Made by a program: the position numbers and the translations under genes. From the NCBI GenBank assembly GCA_963625535.1, contig CAVFUK010000121.1:1-15770 (forward strand): a DNA stretch of 15,770 nucleotides, read 5' to 3'. Positions 1-7,395 of this stretch are shown in pieces. The notes beneath the pieces were generated by a model. That model made no database searches. It saw only the letters and a program-made list of their open reading frames with translations, and was not told the DNA's origin. Positions within the stretch are counted from its first letter, which is position 1. Each line of letters starts with the position of its first letter. Origin of the DNA: Phocaeicola_A sp963625535. Its GTDB lineage: Bacteria > Bacteroidota > Bacteroidia > Bacteroidales > Bacteroidaceae.

Positions 1-1
1 C

Positions 2-190
2 AACATGTCCGTCAACGAGTTTGTGCGCAAACTGAAGATGAAGTGCAGTCTGGAGTTGCTCAACACAGGCGAATACTCCATCGGCGAGATATCGGACATG
101 ACAGGCTTCAGCAGCGTCTCTTACTTCCGCCAATGCTTCAAGGACGAGTATGGCACAGCCCCGTCGGAATATGTGAAGAAGCAGAAATGA
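2..190 (+). CDS. C-terminal end of AraC-type regulator, probably a hybrid two-component sensor (partial)
   Basis: The reading frame is open from the window edge to a TGA at 188-190, so only about the last 62 residues are present and the true start lies upstream. These residues form an AraC-family DNA-binding domain end: a first helix region (MSVNEFVRKLKMKCSLELL), then the conserved second helix-turn-helix with GFSSVSYFRQCFKDEYG and the terminal TAPSEY motif. In Bacteroidales this ending is typical of hybrid two-component system (HTCS) proteins that sense oligosaccharides in the periplasm and activate nearby polysaccharide utilisation loci; a stand-alone AraC regulator would look the same here. 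It converges on the susC-susD pair that ends at 443, which makes that pair its likely target (inference). Confidence 0.85.
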   Translation, partial: NMSVNEFVRKLKMKCSLELLNTGEYSIGEISDMTGFSSVSYFRQCFKDEYGTAPSEYVKKQK

Positions 191-288
191 AACGGAAAGA
201 GACACCTTGCGGCGGAAGCCTCGTTTAGAGTTGACAAGTTATTCAGTTATATAACCGGAAATCCGACAGGCGAAATCATGATATGACA

Positions 289-323
289 AGAGTATATACT
301 CTCAAGGCTTAAAGTATATACTT
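289..323. repeat. Two perfect palindromes sharing the core AGTATATACT
   Basis: Positions 289-302 (AGAGTATATACTCT) and 312-323 (AAGTATATACTT) are both perfect palindromes, and the shared 10-mer starts at 291 and at 313, 22 bp apart, about two helical turns. They lie between two convergent genes. They could be a tandem dimer-binding site or weak cruciform/terminator elements; the role is unknown. Confidence 0.6.
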
Positions 324-333
324 GAATTACGTT

Positions 334-365
334 AGCGGGACGGCTTCTCTCGAGGCCGTCCCGCT
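334..365. terminator. Strong hairpin between convergent genes
   Basis: An 11-bp perfect stem (334-344 AGCGGGACGGC with 355-365 GCCGTCCCGCT) encloses a 10-base loop. On the + strand it is followed by a T-rich stretch (TTGTTCCTTTTA), so it most likely ends transcription of the regulator, and it may also stop read-through from susD. Confidence 0.75.
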
Positions 366-400
366 TGTTCCTTTTATAGGAAATGGTGAATTAAGACATA

Positions 401-418
401 TCCAACTCTTTGGTTGGA
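401..418. terminator. Short hairpin just after susD-like stop
   Basis: TCCAAC (401-406) pairs with GTTGGA (413-418) around a 6-base loop, 24 bases beyond the susD-like stop codon. The T-tract on the minus side is poor, so this is a weak or accessory terminator. Confidence 0.4.
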
Positions 419-442
419 CTTTATATATTAAGAGAGAGAATA

Positions 443-1978
443 TTACTCATTATCATCTGCCTCGGTGATGGAGGGGTTGTTCTCCATCTCCGTTTGGGAG
501 ATGTGCCATATCATCCGGTAGTCGCGGGCCGAATAGGTGATTGCGTTGTAGGATGACAGGTCAGTTGCGTGGTTGGTGCTCTTCGAGCGGTCAATCGTCT
601 CGTTGCGGCGTTTGGCATCGAGGTAGCGGTTGCCCTCCAGCCACGTGTCGATGCGCTTCTGTATGCAGATTTCCTGGTAGAGGTCGTCGCCTGTTGCTGT
701 GCAGGAGTAATCCGGTATACGGGTTTCCATCACCGTATTGAGCATCTCGCGGGCTTTCGCCTCGTCGCCGGCCAGATAGTAGGCCTCAGCAGCCACGAAG
801 TACATCTCGCCACTACGGAAGTAGATGATGGCCGAGGTGAACGGGTCGCCTGTACCAGTGAGGTATACGTCCCGGAACTTGTTCTGGATGTATTGAGTCA
901 TGTTTTGGCCCTCTTCGTACTCGTAGGTATTCTCAAGCAAGTTGTAGTCGGCGTTGTAGCCAAACCACTTCTTGCGGATGTCGTTGTCGGCGATGTGGTC
1001 ATAGAGATCGGAAGCCACCAACTTGCGGTATCCGATGCCAGCATAGCCAGGCATGTAGGAATCGACATGGGAGAAGAAGGAGGCGTAGTAGCCCGTCGTC
1101 TCGTTCGTCACACTGTATCCCCATATCACCTCGGACATGCTCAGACTGTTGAATCCGCTCAGCATCTCGCTCTCGAAGTTGAGCGGAGCGCTCTCGGCGG
1201 CTATCTGGGCATACTGTGCGGCCTTGGCATTGTCGCCGGTGAAGAGCAACACGTTGGCGTAGATGGCAGCGGCGGCATATTCCGAGAGACCTACCTTACC
1301 GTTGTGGAAAGCCTTACCCTTCAGGTAGTTGTAGCCCGTGTCGATGTCGGACAGTATCTGATCATAGATCTCACCCACGCTCACACGCTCCTGACGGTAC
1401 TCGGTCTCGGTCTTCAATGGCACACCAGGTTGGTCGGTACCCACGCTGTAAGGTTGTTGCCACAGGTTGATGAGCCAGAAGTAGGCGTAGGCACGCAGCG
1501 AATAGGCCTCGCCCAACATAATCTGGGCGCTCTCGTCGGAGGGCTCCTCACCCTCGGCCGGCTTCAGCATCGAGATGATGGTGTTGGTGTTGTCAATCAG
1601 ATTGTAAAACTGATTCCAGGCACTCTTCACACGACGGTAACTGCCCTGGCGGTTGTCCAGCCAATAGTCGTAGCAAAAGTAGTGCTTGTCGCGGTTGTAG
1701 GCTACATCCTCACAGAAGAGGTCTGTAGCCAACTTGATAGCCGGCAGTCCGAAATCGTCGTGGCTAACCCAATAAACGTCTCCACCACAATAAAGGTTAT
1801 AGTAGGCACCCGTGACGTAGGCCTGCACCTGCGAAGGGTCTTCCTGCATCGTTTCGTTTACGGTCTCCTCATCCAGATATTTTGTCGGAGACACCTCCAA
1901 GTAGTCTTCGGAGCAAGCGGCTGCCAGCAGCATCGAGCCGCAGAGCAATCCGTTCAGTATGATATTCTTCTTTTTCAT
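443..1978 (-). CDS. SusD-family starch-binding-like outer membrane lipoprotein (RagB/SusD)
   Basis: The 511-residue product is of normal size for SusD proteins. These cap the SusC barrel on the cell surface and deliver bound oligosaccharides. The N-terminus is a lipoprotein signal (MKKKNIILNG, then LAAAC with the lipidated Cys at about residue 22), and the S-E-D residues after the Cys fit surface export. The usual family pattern follows: the post-signal segment YLEVSPTKYLDE, an early helical region (VTGAYYNLY), the helix with YSLRAYAYFWLINLW near residues 160-175, and a C-terminal repeat helix MYFVAAEAYYLAGDEAKA followed by RIDTWLEGNRYLDAKR. It starts 15 bases after the susC-like stop, so the two are co-transcribed. 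The bound glycan cannot be read from the sequence. Confidence 0.97.
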   Translation of the reverse strand: MKKKNIILNGLLCGSMLLAAACSEDYLEVSPTKYLDEETVNETMQEDPSQVQAYVTGAYYNLYCGGDVYWVSHDDFGLPAIKLATDLFCEDVAYNRDKHYFCYDYWLDNRQGSYRRVKSAWNQFYNLIDNTNTIISMLKPAEGEEPSDESAQIMLGEAYSLRAYAYFWLINLWQQPYSVGTDQPGVPLKTETEYRQERVSVGEIYDQILSDIDTGYNYLKGKAFHNGKVGLSEYAAAAIYANVLLFTGDNAKAAQYAQIAAESAPLNFESEMLSGFNSLSMSEVIWGYSVTNETTGYYASFFSHVDSYMPGYAGIGYRKLVASDLYDHIADNDIRKKWFGYNADYNLLENTYEYEEGQNMTQYIQNKFRDVYLTGTGDPFTSAIIYFRSGEMYFVAAEAYYLAGDEAKAREMLNTVMETRIPDYSCTATGDDLYQEICIQKRIDTWLEGNRYLDAKRRNETIDRSKSTNHATDLSSYNAITYSARDYRMIWHISQTEMENNPSITEADDNE

Positions 1979-1993
1979 AAAGCGCTAGATTGA

Positions 1994-4900
1994 TTAGAAT
2001 GTTAATGAAAGGCCCACAGACATGGAGCGGATAGCTGAATAGTTGGCACGGGACTGTCCGTAGATATACTGGCGGGGGTCCATACCTTTACGTTTCGACC
2101 AGAGGGCCACATTGTCGGCTACGAAGTACACGCGGGCATTGGCGATGTCCAGAGCCTTCAGCCATTTCGAGGGGAAGGTGTAGCCCAGCGTGATGTTACG
2201 CAGGTTGAAGAAGTCCGCACCGATGAGGAAGCGGTCGGAGAAGGTGTTGGCATTCTGGTCGCCATCGAGCACGGGGATGTTGCTAGTGGTGTTCGTCTCG
2301 CTCCAGGCGTTCAGGATATCCCTGTGCCAGTTGGCTCCCACGTCGCTACCGGCATGCATGAAGCTGGCATACATGGAGTCGTAGATGTCGCCACCCAACT
2401 GGTAGTTGGCCGACACGGAGAAGTCGAGACCCTTCCAGGTGAACTCCGTAGTGATGCCTCCTTGGAAGTCAGGCAAAGCCGTACCGATGTAATATTTGGT
2501 GGCCTTGGAATAATCGTCCGTAGTGACCGTCACGGTGTTGCCGTCCTCGTCCTCTTCATCCATGTACCAGAGTGAGTATCCTTCCTCGTCTACTCCGGCA
2601 TAGCGATAGTAGTAGAAGTCCCATGTGCTGCGACCCTCACGGATGTTGTAGTAAGAGTCGTGGGTGATGCCGGACTCGCGCTTCGACTCGGGGATGTCCG
2701 TCACCTTGTTCTTATAGTGGGTTCCGGTGAAGGTCCATCTCCAGGTCATGTCCTCAGGCATGGGGATGTTCACACCCAATGTGAACTCAAAGCCTTTGTT
2801 GGTCATGGTCAGCGCATTCTGGGAGATGTAGGACACACCCGATGATATCGGCTGGGGCACGTTGTAGAGCATGTCCTCGGTGCGTTTGTTGAAGTACTCG
2901 ATGTCCACATCCAGCAAGCGGTCGAAGAGGGTGGCGCTCACGCCTACGTTGAAGTTGTAGGAGGTTTCCCACGTCAGGTCCTCGTTTCCTTGGTAGTACT
3001 TCGACACGGAGAAGTCGCCATCGGAGTTGGCGATAGAATATTGTGTCTTGTAAGCATAGAAGTTGCTTATCGACTCGCCGGGGTAATAGATGTCGTCGTT
3101 ACCCACGCTACCATAGCTGGCACGCAGGGTAAGGTTGTCCACCCAGCTCACATCTTCCATAAACGACTCCTTGCTAAGGCGCCACGAACCGCCCAACGAC
3201 CAGAATGTTCCCCAGCGGTTGTCCTTGGCGAAGCGTGAGGATCCGTCGCGACGGATGGAGCCTGAGAAGTAGTACTTGTCGTCGTAGTCGTAGTTGAGAC
3301 GTCCCAGATAGGATTCAATGGTGTATTCATCAGTGTAGGAGTTCATACTCTCCATCGTGATGGCATTGTTGTACTCCGATATGGTAGCGTCGAAGAAGTT
3401 CGTCTTGCTATTGTAGAGGTAGTTGTACTTGTAGTTGTAGTTCTCGTGGCCCACCATCACGTCCAGGTGATGTTTGCCATCGAAGGTCTTCGTGTAGCTG
3501 AGCAGTTCGTTCACGGTGTACGACTCCTGACGGGTGCGGTACTTATAACCACGTCCACGGGCAGCGGAGGCATCGCCGAACGAAGGTGTAGTGAAGCGGT
3601 TGCGTGCCTGGTTGGTCACGTCGTAACCCATGTTGGCCTGCAGTTTGAAGTCCTTCAGGAAAGAGATGGTAGCACCGAAGCGGCTGGTCAGGTTGTCGCT
3701 GAGCGTCTGGTTCTGGTTGGCATCGTCCGAAGCCACCACATTCTGGTTGCTACCCCACGCACGTGCTCCGTAGGTGCCGTCGCCAAAGTCGTAGAGGGCG
3801 CTGCCGTCCTCGTTGTAGAGGCGGTTGCCCTGCTGGTCGTAGGCATATACCGGATAGATAGGAGCAATCTGCTGTGTGAACATGAAGGTGTTCACGTAGT
3901 TACTCAGAGAAGAGACTGCCTGACTGTTCTGTTCGCCACGTGCATAGGCCACGCTACCATTCAGTTTGATGAAGCGGTTGACGTTGTAGTCGCCACTGGC
4001 GCGTACGGACAGACGGCTGTAGTCGGAGTTGCTGATGATACCCTCGTCGTCGAGGTATCCCAGGGAGAGGTAGTGGGTCGACTTGTCTGAGCCACCCTGC
4101 ACGGTGAGTGTGTACTCTTGGCGCATGCCGTCGCGCAGAGCCTCTTTGGCCCAGTCGTCGTTGTAACGCAGAGGGGCGGACGTCAGGTTTCCGTTGGCAT
4201 CCACAACAGCGTCGTCGGCACACATGTAGGGGTTGTAGCCCAATGCGTTGATGAGGGTGGAAGAGGCCAGTTCGGCAGAACCCAACTGGTTCTTGAGCAC
4301 CGTCCAATAGGTGGTCATGTACTCGCCCGGGTCCTTCATGATATTGTACTCGGGGATACCACGGCTATTCACACCCACACGGGCATCTAAGGTCACCTTG
4401 GACTTCTGCGCCGAGTTACCCTTCTTGGTGGTGATCATGATGACACCATTGGCAGCGCGCGATCCGTAGAGTGAGGTGGAGGCGGCATCCTTCAGCACGC
4501 TCATCGACTCGATGTCGGCGGGATTGATGGCTGAGATGTTGCCGTCGTAAGGCACACCGTCCACCACGTACAAGGGGTTGGAACTGGAGTTGATGGAGCC
4601 GATACCACGGATACGTATCGTGGCGGCGCTACCCGGCTGACCGGACTGCATGGCCACCTGCACGCCAGGGGCGGCACCTTCCAGGGCCTTGCTCACGTTG
4701 GACACTTGCAGCTTCTCAATGGATTTGGACGATACCGTGGAGGCGGAACCGGTGAAGGATGACTTCTTGGCGGTACCGTAGGCAACCACCATCACCTCGT
4801 CCAACACCTCGGCGCTGGACTTCAGCACCACCCGGATGAATTTGCCTTTGACAGGTACCTCTTGGGTCTCCATACCCACATACGACACTACCAAGGTCTT

Positions 4901-5119
4901 GGCCTTGGCCATGTTCACGTTGCTGATGGAAAACTTTCCGTCGTAATCGGTGACAGCGCCCAAGTTCGTACCCTTCACCAATACCGACGCACCGATAATA
5001 GGCTCATCGTCGTCAGCAGAGATTACAATACCCGTAAGGGGGGGGGTAGAATTCTGCGCAATCATCACATTTAAACTCAAAAAGAAGCATGATAGTAACG
5101 TTAATAGTTTCTTTCTCAT
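1994..5119 (-). CDS. SusC-family TonB-dependent outer membrane transporter (SusC/RagA)
   Basis: The 1041-residue length is typical of SusC. In order: signal peptide (residues 1-21, ending VMIAQ), a carboxypeptidase-regulatory-like domain (about 28-100, with PIIGASVLVKGTNLGAVTDYDGKF-type sequence), a TonB-box region (105-114, VLDEVMVVAY), the plug (about 117-234, including LYVVDGVPYDG and SVLKDAASTSLYGSRAANG), then the 22-strand barrel ending in LSLTF with the C-terminal Phe expected by the BAM machinery. It imports oligosaccharides using TonB-ExbBD energy, with the SusD protein encoded 15 bases downstream as its lid. The ATG at 5119 is supported by the signal peptide and by a well-formed promoter at 5189-5219. 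The leader closely matches that of the gene starting at 8384. Confidence 0.97.
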   Translation of the reverse strand: MRKKLLTLLSCFFLSLNVMIAQNSTPPLTGIVISADDDEPIIGASVLVKGTNLGAVTDYDGKFSISNVNMAKAKTLVVSYVGMETQEVPVKGKFIRVVLKSSAEVLDEVMVVAYGTAKKSSFTGSASTVSSKSIEKLQVSNVSKALEGAAPGVQVAMQSGQPGSAATIRIRGIGSINSSSNPLYVVDGVPYDGNISAINPADIESMSVLKDAASTSLYGSRAANGVIMITTKKGNSAQKSKVTLDARVGVNSRGIPEYNIMKDPGEYMTTYWTVLKNQLGSAELASSTLINALGYNPYMCADDAVVDANGNLTSAPLRYNDDWAKEALRDGMRQEYTLTVQGGSDKSTHYLSLGYLDDEGIISNSDYSRLSVRASGDYNVNRFIKLNGSVAYARGEQNSQAVSSLSNYVNTFMFTQQIAPIYPVYAYDQQGNRLYNEDGSALYDFGDGTYGARAWGSNQNVVASDDANQNQTLSDNLTSRFGATISFLKDFKLQANMGYDVTNQARNRFTTPSFGDASAARGRGYKYRTRQESYTVNELLSYTKTFDGKHHLDVMVGHENYNYKYNYLYNSKTNFFDATISEYNNAITMESMNSYTDEYTIESYLGRLNYDYDDKYYFSGSIRRDGSSRFAKDNRWGTFWSLGGSWRLSKESFMEDVSWVDNLTLRASYGSVGNDDIYYPGESISNFYAYKTQYSIANSDGDFSVSKYYQGNEDLTWETSYNFNVGVSATLFDRLLDVDIEYFNKRTEDMLYNVPQPISSGVSYISQNALTMTNKGFEFTLGVNIPMPEDMTWRWTFTGTHYKNKVTDIPESKRESGITHDSYYNIREGRSTWDFYYYRYAGVDEEGYSLWYMDEEDEDGNTVTVTTDDYSKATKYYIGTALPDFQGGITTEFTWKGLDFSVSANYQLGGDIYDSMYASFMHAGSDVGANWHRDILNAWSETNTTSNIPVLDGDQNANTFSDRFLIGADFFNLRNITLGYTFPSKWLKALDIANARVYFVADNVALWSKRKGMDPRQYIYGQSRANYSAIRSMSVGLSLTF

Positions 5120-5161
5120 AGGTTCTCTCTTTTAATTAGTTAACAATATTATTAATTACAC

Positions 5162-5179
5162 TAGCCTTACAAAAGGCTA
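5162..5179 (-). promoter_or_regulatory. Stem-loop at the extreme 5' end of the susC leader
   Basis: TAGCCTT (5162-5168) and AAGGCTA (5173-5179) form a perfect 7-bp stem with a 4-base loop. With the -7 box at 5189-5196, the transcript should begin near 5182-5185, so the hairpin would sit almost at the 5' end of the mRNA. Such hairpins can protect a message from decay; a regulatory role is also possible. The function is inferred. Confidence 0.55.
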
Positions 5180-5188
5180 AATTGGGTG

Positions 5189-5219
5189 CAAAGGTAGTAA
5201 TATAAATTACAACTGCAAA
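5189..5219 (-). promoter_or_regulatory. Bacteroidetes sigma-ABfr promoter of susC-susD
   Basis: On the minus strand the -33 box TTTG (5216-5219) is followed after exactly 19 bases by the -7 box TACCTTTG (5189-5196). This matches the Bacteroidetes consensus TTTG-N19-TAnnTTTG. The leader to the ATG is about 63-65 bases. Confidence 0.85.
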
Positions 5220-5310
5220 TTATGTGAAAAATATTTTTATGCGGGTTAACGATTGCACTCATACATAGTTGCCACTACTTTAGTCTTCATCACACACTTC
5301 TCTTATGTAA

Positions 5311-5347
5311 ATCGGTGAGTATCAGTCGTCAGTCGATACTCACCGAT
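5311..5347 (-). terminator. Terminator hairpin of the lipoprotein/YjbH-like operon
   Basis: A perfect 13-bp stem pairs 5311-5323 (ATCGGTGAGTATC) with 5335-5347 (GATACTCACCGAT) around an 11-base loop. Flanking GTAAA and TTTAC can extend it with a small bulge. It lies 68 bases after the lipoprotein stop and before the susC promoter, separating the two transcription units. On the minus side TTTA follows the stem. Confidence 0.75.
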
Positions 5348-5414
5348 ATTTTACCCATATTGAGCACAACGGCTCCAGAGAGAGCGCGATGTGCTTTAAC
5401 TTAAAGGGGTTACA

Positions 5415-6614
5415 CTACTTGCTGCTGCCGCCCGTGTGACTGCGCGACCACGTCTTGGTAGTCACGGTCACAGCCCCATACTGCTTGGCAGAAACTGACT
5501 TACCAAGTACGGAAGCAGTGTGGGTGGTGACAACCTGCGTGCCGCTGATGCTCATGGCTGTACCTACAGGCAACACGGTGTTGAGAGCCTGCGTGCCGGT
5601 GGTTACCTTATAGCCCGAACCAGTGGTACGCACAAGCATCTCCACCAGATAGGCCAGGATCTTTTCACTCTGACCCTCCACGTCGGTACCCAACTTATAG
5701 GTGTAAGTGGCGTTGGCCACAGTCATCTCCTTGGAACCTTTCAAGTTGTCCCACTCGTCCTGGGCGAACTTGATGGCCTCCGTAGAGGTCGATGCCACTA
5801 TCTTGGCGGAGCAGAACAGGGCATAGGTGGCAAACTCGTCAACCTCGATGGTGATGAGGCCACGCAAAGTATTCTTCTCCGACGATACGACATCTTTCCA
5901 CTCTCCGCCCACATACTTCTTGGCAGTGACATCACTCAGCATATTGCGGTCCACATTGAACGACAGGGACAACGACCTCTTCAACTTCACATTGGGCTTG
6001 GAGCAGGAAATGTCGGAGCCAATGAGGTAGGCACCGTTGTCAGTGTCGTCGGCCCGGGTAAAGAGGAACGAGCCCTTGGTGGCAATAGCCGCGCTTTCCG
6101 TGTAGGTCGGTGTGATCACAATCTCGGCTTCCTCATCTTCGAGTGCATCCTTCGGGGCTTCCACCTTCACCTCAATCTCGGCGGCGGTGTTGTCCTTCAG
6201 CGTCTCTGTCTCGGTCTTAGCGCTGGCAGAACCGTCGGTCTTCTTCTCCAGCTTCACGCCCTCGTTGCTCAAGGTCACGTTCCACACTTGATTGTCGTTA
6301 GTGCCTACGGTCACCACGTCCGACTTCGACACCTTGCCGGTGGCAGAGGCCGACATGTTGTGATCGCCAGTCGACACATCGTCGAAGGTAAACATACCGT
6401 CGGTTCCGGTCGTGACGGTCTGGTCGTCCATAGTGACGGTGGCACCCTTGAGGGCTTCACCCGTCATAGTGGTTACCATACCGCTGATGCTGTTCTTCAC
6501 TTCGACCACGGGAGGCTCTACGTACTCCGGGTCATCGTCTTTGCAGGCTGTGACACCCAGTGCGAGCGTCAAGCCGAGGAGTGCGGACACTCCATAGAAT
6601 TGAATCTTTTTCAT
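5415..6614 (-). CDS. Probable surface lipoprotein with carboxypeptidase-regulatory-like domain
   Basis: I choose the ATG at 6614 (399 residues) over one 18 bases upstream because MKKIQFYGVSALLGLTLALG is a standard signal start. The lipobox VTAC puts the lipidated Cys at residue 24. The next residues, KDDDPE, match the Bacteroidetes lipoprotein export signal (Lys then acidic residues), so the protein is probably on the cell surface. Residues about 42-118 form a carboxypeptidase-regulatory-like beta-sandwich (ISGMVTTMTGEALKGATV, then GTDGMFTFDDV). A linker rich in Glu, Lys and Thr (about 120-165) follows, then a beta-rich part of unknown type with IEVDEFATYALF near 265. It ends in a polar Gly/Ser tail. 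It is the last gene of the operon, 43 bases after the YjbH-like gene, suggesting a surface partner of the two barrels. The function is not known. Confidence 0.82.
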   Translation of the reverse strand: MKKIQFYGVSALLGLTLALGVTACKDDDPEYVEPPVVEVKNSISGMVTTMTGEALKGATVTMDDQTVTTGTDGMFTFDDVSTGDHNMSASATGKVSKSDVVTVGTNDNQVWNVTLSNEGVKLEKKTDGSASAKTETETLKDNTAAEIEVKVEAPKDALEDEEAEIVITPTYTESAAIATKGSFLFTRADDTDNGAYLIGSDISCSKPNVKLKRSLSLSFNVDRNMLSDVTAKKYVGGEWKDVVSSEKNTLRGLITIEVDEFATYALFCSAKIVASTSTEAIKFAQDEWDNLKGSKEMTVANATYTYKLGTDVEGQSEKILAYLVEMLVRTTGSGYKVTTGTQALNTVLPVGTAMSISGTQVVTTHTASVLGKSVSAKQYGAVTVTTKTWSRSHTGGSSK

Positions 6615-6657
6615 AAACAAAAGAATTAACACACTTATAAATAAATAGTTATTGTCA

Positions 6658-7395
6658 TTAAAACAGATTTACCTGCCAACACAGACCTCCGGAGAAGTGC
6701 TTGCCGCCTTGCAACGCGCCCTGTAGGAAGAGGTGTCGCCAGAGGAGACAGTCCACGCCCACGTTCACCCCGTCGCCATCGTACTCCACGATGCCGCGCA
6801 GGTTGGGCGCAAAGGCGGGTTGGCAGGTGATGCCTCCAACCAGTCCTTCCCACTTGGCATTGTACGCGCGGCGATACTTGCGGTAGGCGGCGTGCACACC
6901 GAGGCGATAACCGCTCACATCCACATGTTTGGTAGCGGCCACGTAGTAGTTGGAGAAGTAGAGGCTGCCGTCCTCATCGCCCCTGGAGCCTATCAGGTCG
7001 TTGGCACCCACCACAACAGCGGGCCAGTACTTTCCCTCCTTCAGGGGCCGCAGTTTGACGGAGAAGTAGCGGTCCTTGGCGTTGTACTTGGGTTTCTCCC
7101 CCATCAAGGTCTTCATCAGGGTGAAGGTGTAGCCCACCTCCACCCAACTGTAGGGTACCACGGATACGCTGAAGGCCGCGGTGTTATACTTCTCGCCACC
7201 GTAGGAGAAGCCCTCGTCGGGCGTGAAGTGGCTGCTGAGGAAATATCCGCCTATGCGGGCCGTTCCCTCAGCGTTCATCTCGGCCGATGGGGCGTGGATA
7301 AGACCGGAGAGTCCCGTATAGAGCTGGGCTTGCACAGGTGACGCCGAGGCCATGAGCGCCATCAGCAGTAGTAGGGCATAACGGATAGTTTTCAT
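6658..7395 (-). CDS. YjbH/GfcD-like outer membrane protein, N-terminal-half homologue
   Basis: The 245-residue product has a signal peptide (residues 1-23, ending SPVQAQ), beta-barrel-like alternation and a C-terminal Phe (QVNLF). By recall it resembles the first half of Enterobacterial YjbH, an outer-membrane protein of exopolysaccharide operons. Shared features are GLIHAPSAEMNAEG near residues 31-44 (YjbH: GLIQTPTARM), a KDRYFSVKLRPLKEGKYWPAVVVGANDLIG block at about 107-136, and a YFSNYYVAATKH segment near 146-157. Next comes a VEYDGDGVNVGV strand (203-214). Full YjbH proteins are about 700 residues, so this is a short, half-length form. Its start codon overlaps the upstream barrel gene's stop region by 4 bases, which implies translational coupling. 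The role in glycan export is inferred from the family. Confidence 0.82.
   Translation of the reverse strand: MKTIRYALLLLMALMASASPVQAQLYTGLSGLIHAPSAEMNAEGTARIGGYFLSSHFTPDEGFSYGGEKYNTAAFSVSVVPYSWVEVGYTFTLMKTLMGEKPKYNAKDRYFSVKLRPLKEGKYWPAVVVGANDLIGSRGDEDGSLYFSNYYVAATKHVDVSGYRLGVHAAYRKYRRAYNAKWEGLVGGITCQPAFAPNLRGIVEYDGDGVNVGVDCLLWRHLFLQGALQGGKHFSGGLCWQVNLF

Noticed and set aside
569..1993. Long + strand ORF (474 codons) antisense to the susD-like gene
   Set aside because: It is the mirror of a clearly coding gene on the minus strand, has no recognisable motif or signal, and is explained by GC-rich third positions.
5520..6629. Long + strand ORF (369 codons) antisense to the lipoprotein gene
   Set aside because: The minus strand has a lipobox, a signal peptide and a known domain. 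The + product is His/Gly-rich noise with no start signal.
6615..6632. Start of the lipoprotein at 6632
   Set aside because: The extra six residues (MLILLF) would precede a standard Lys-rich signal start at 6614, which is the usual form.
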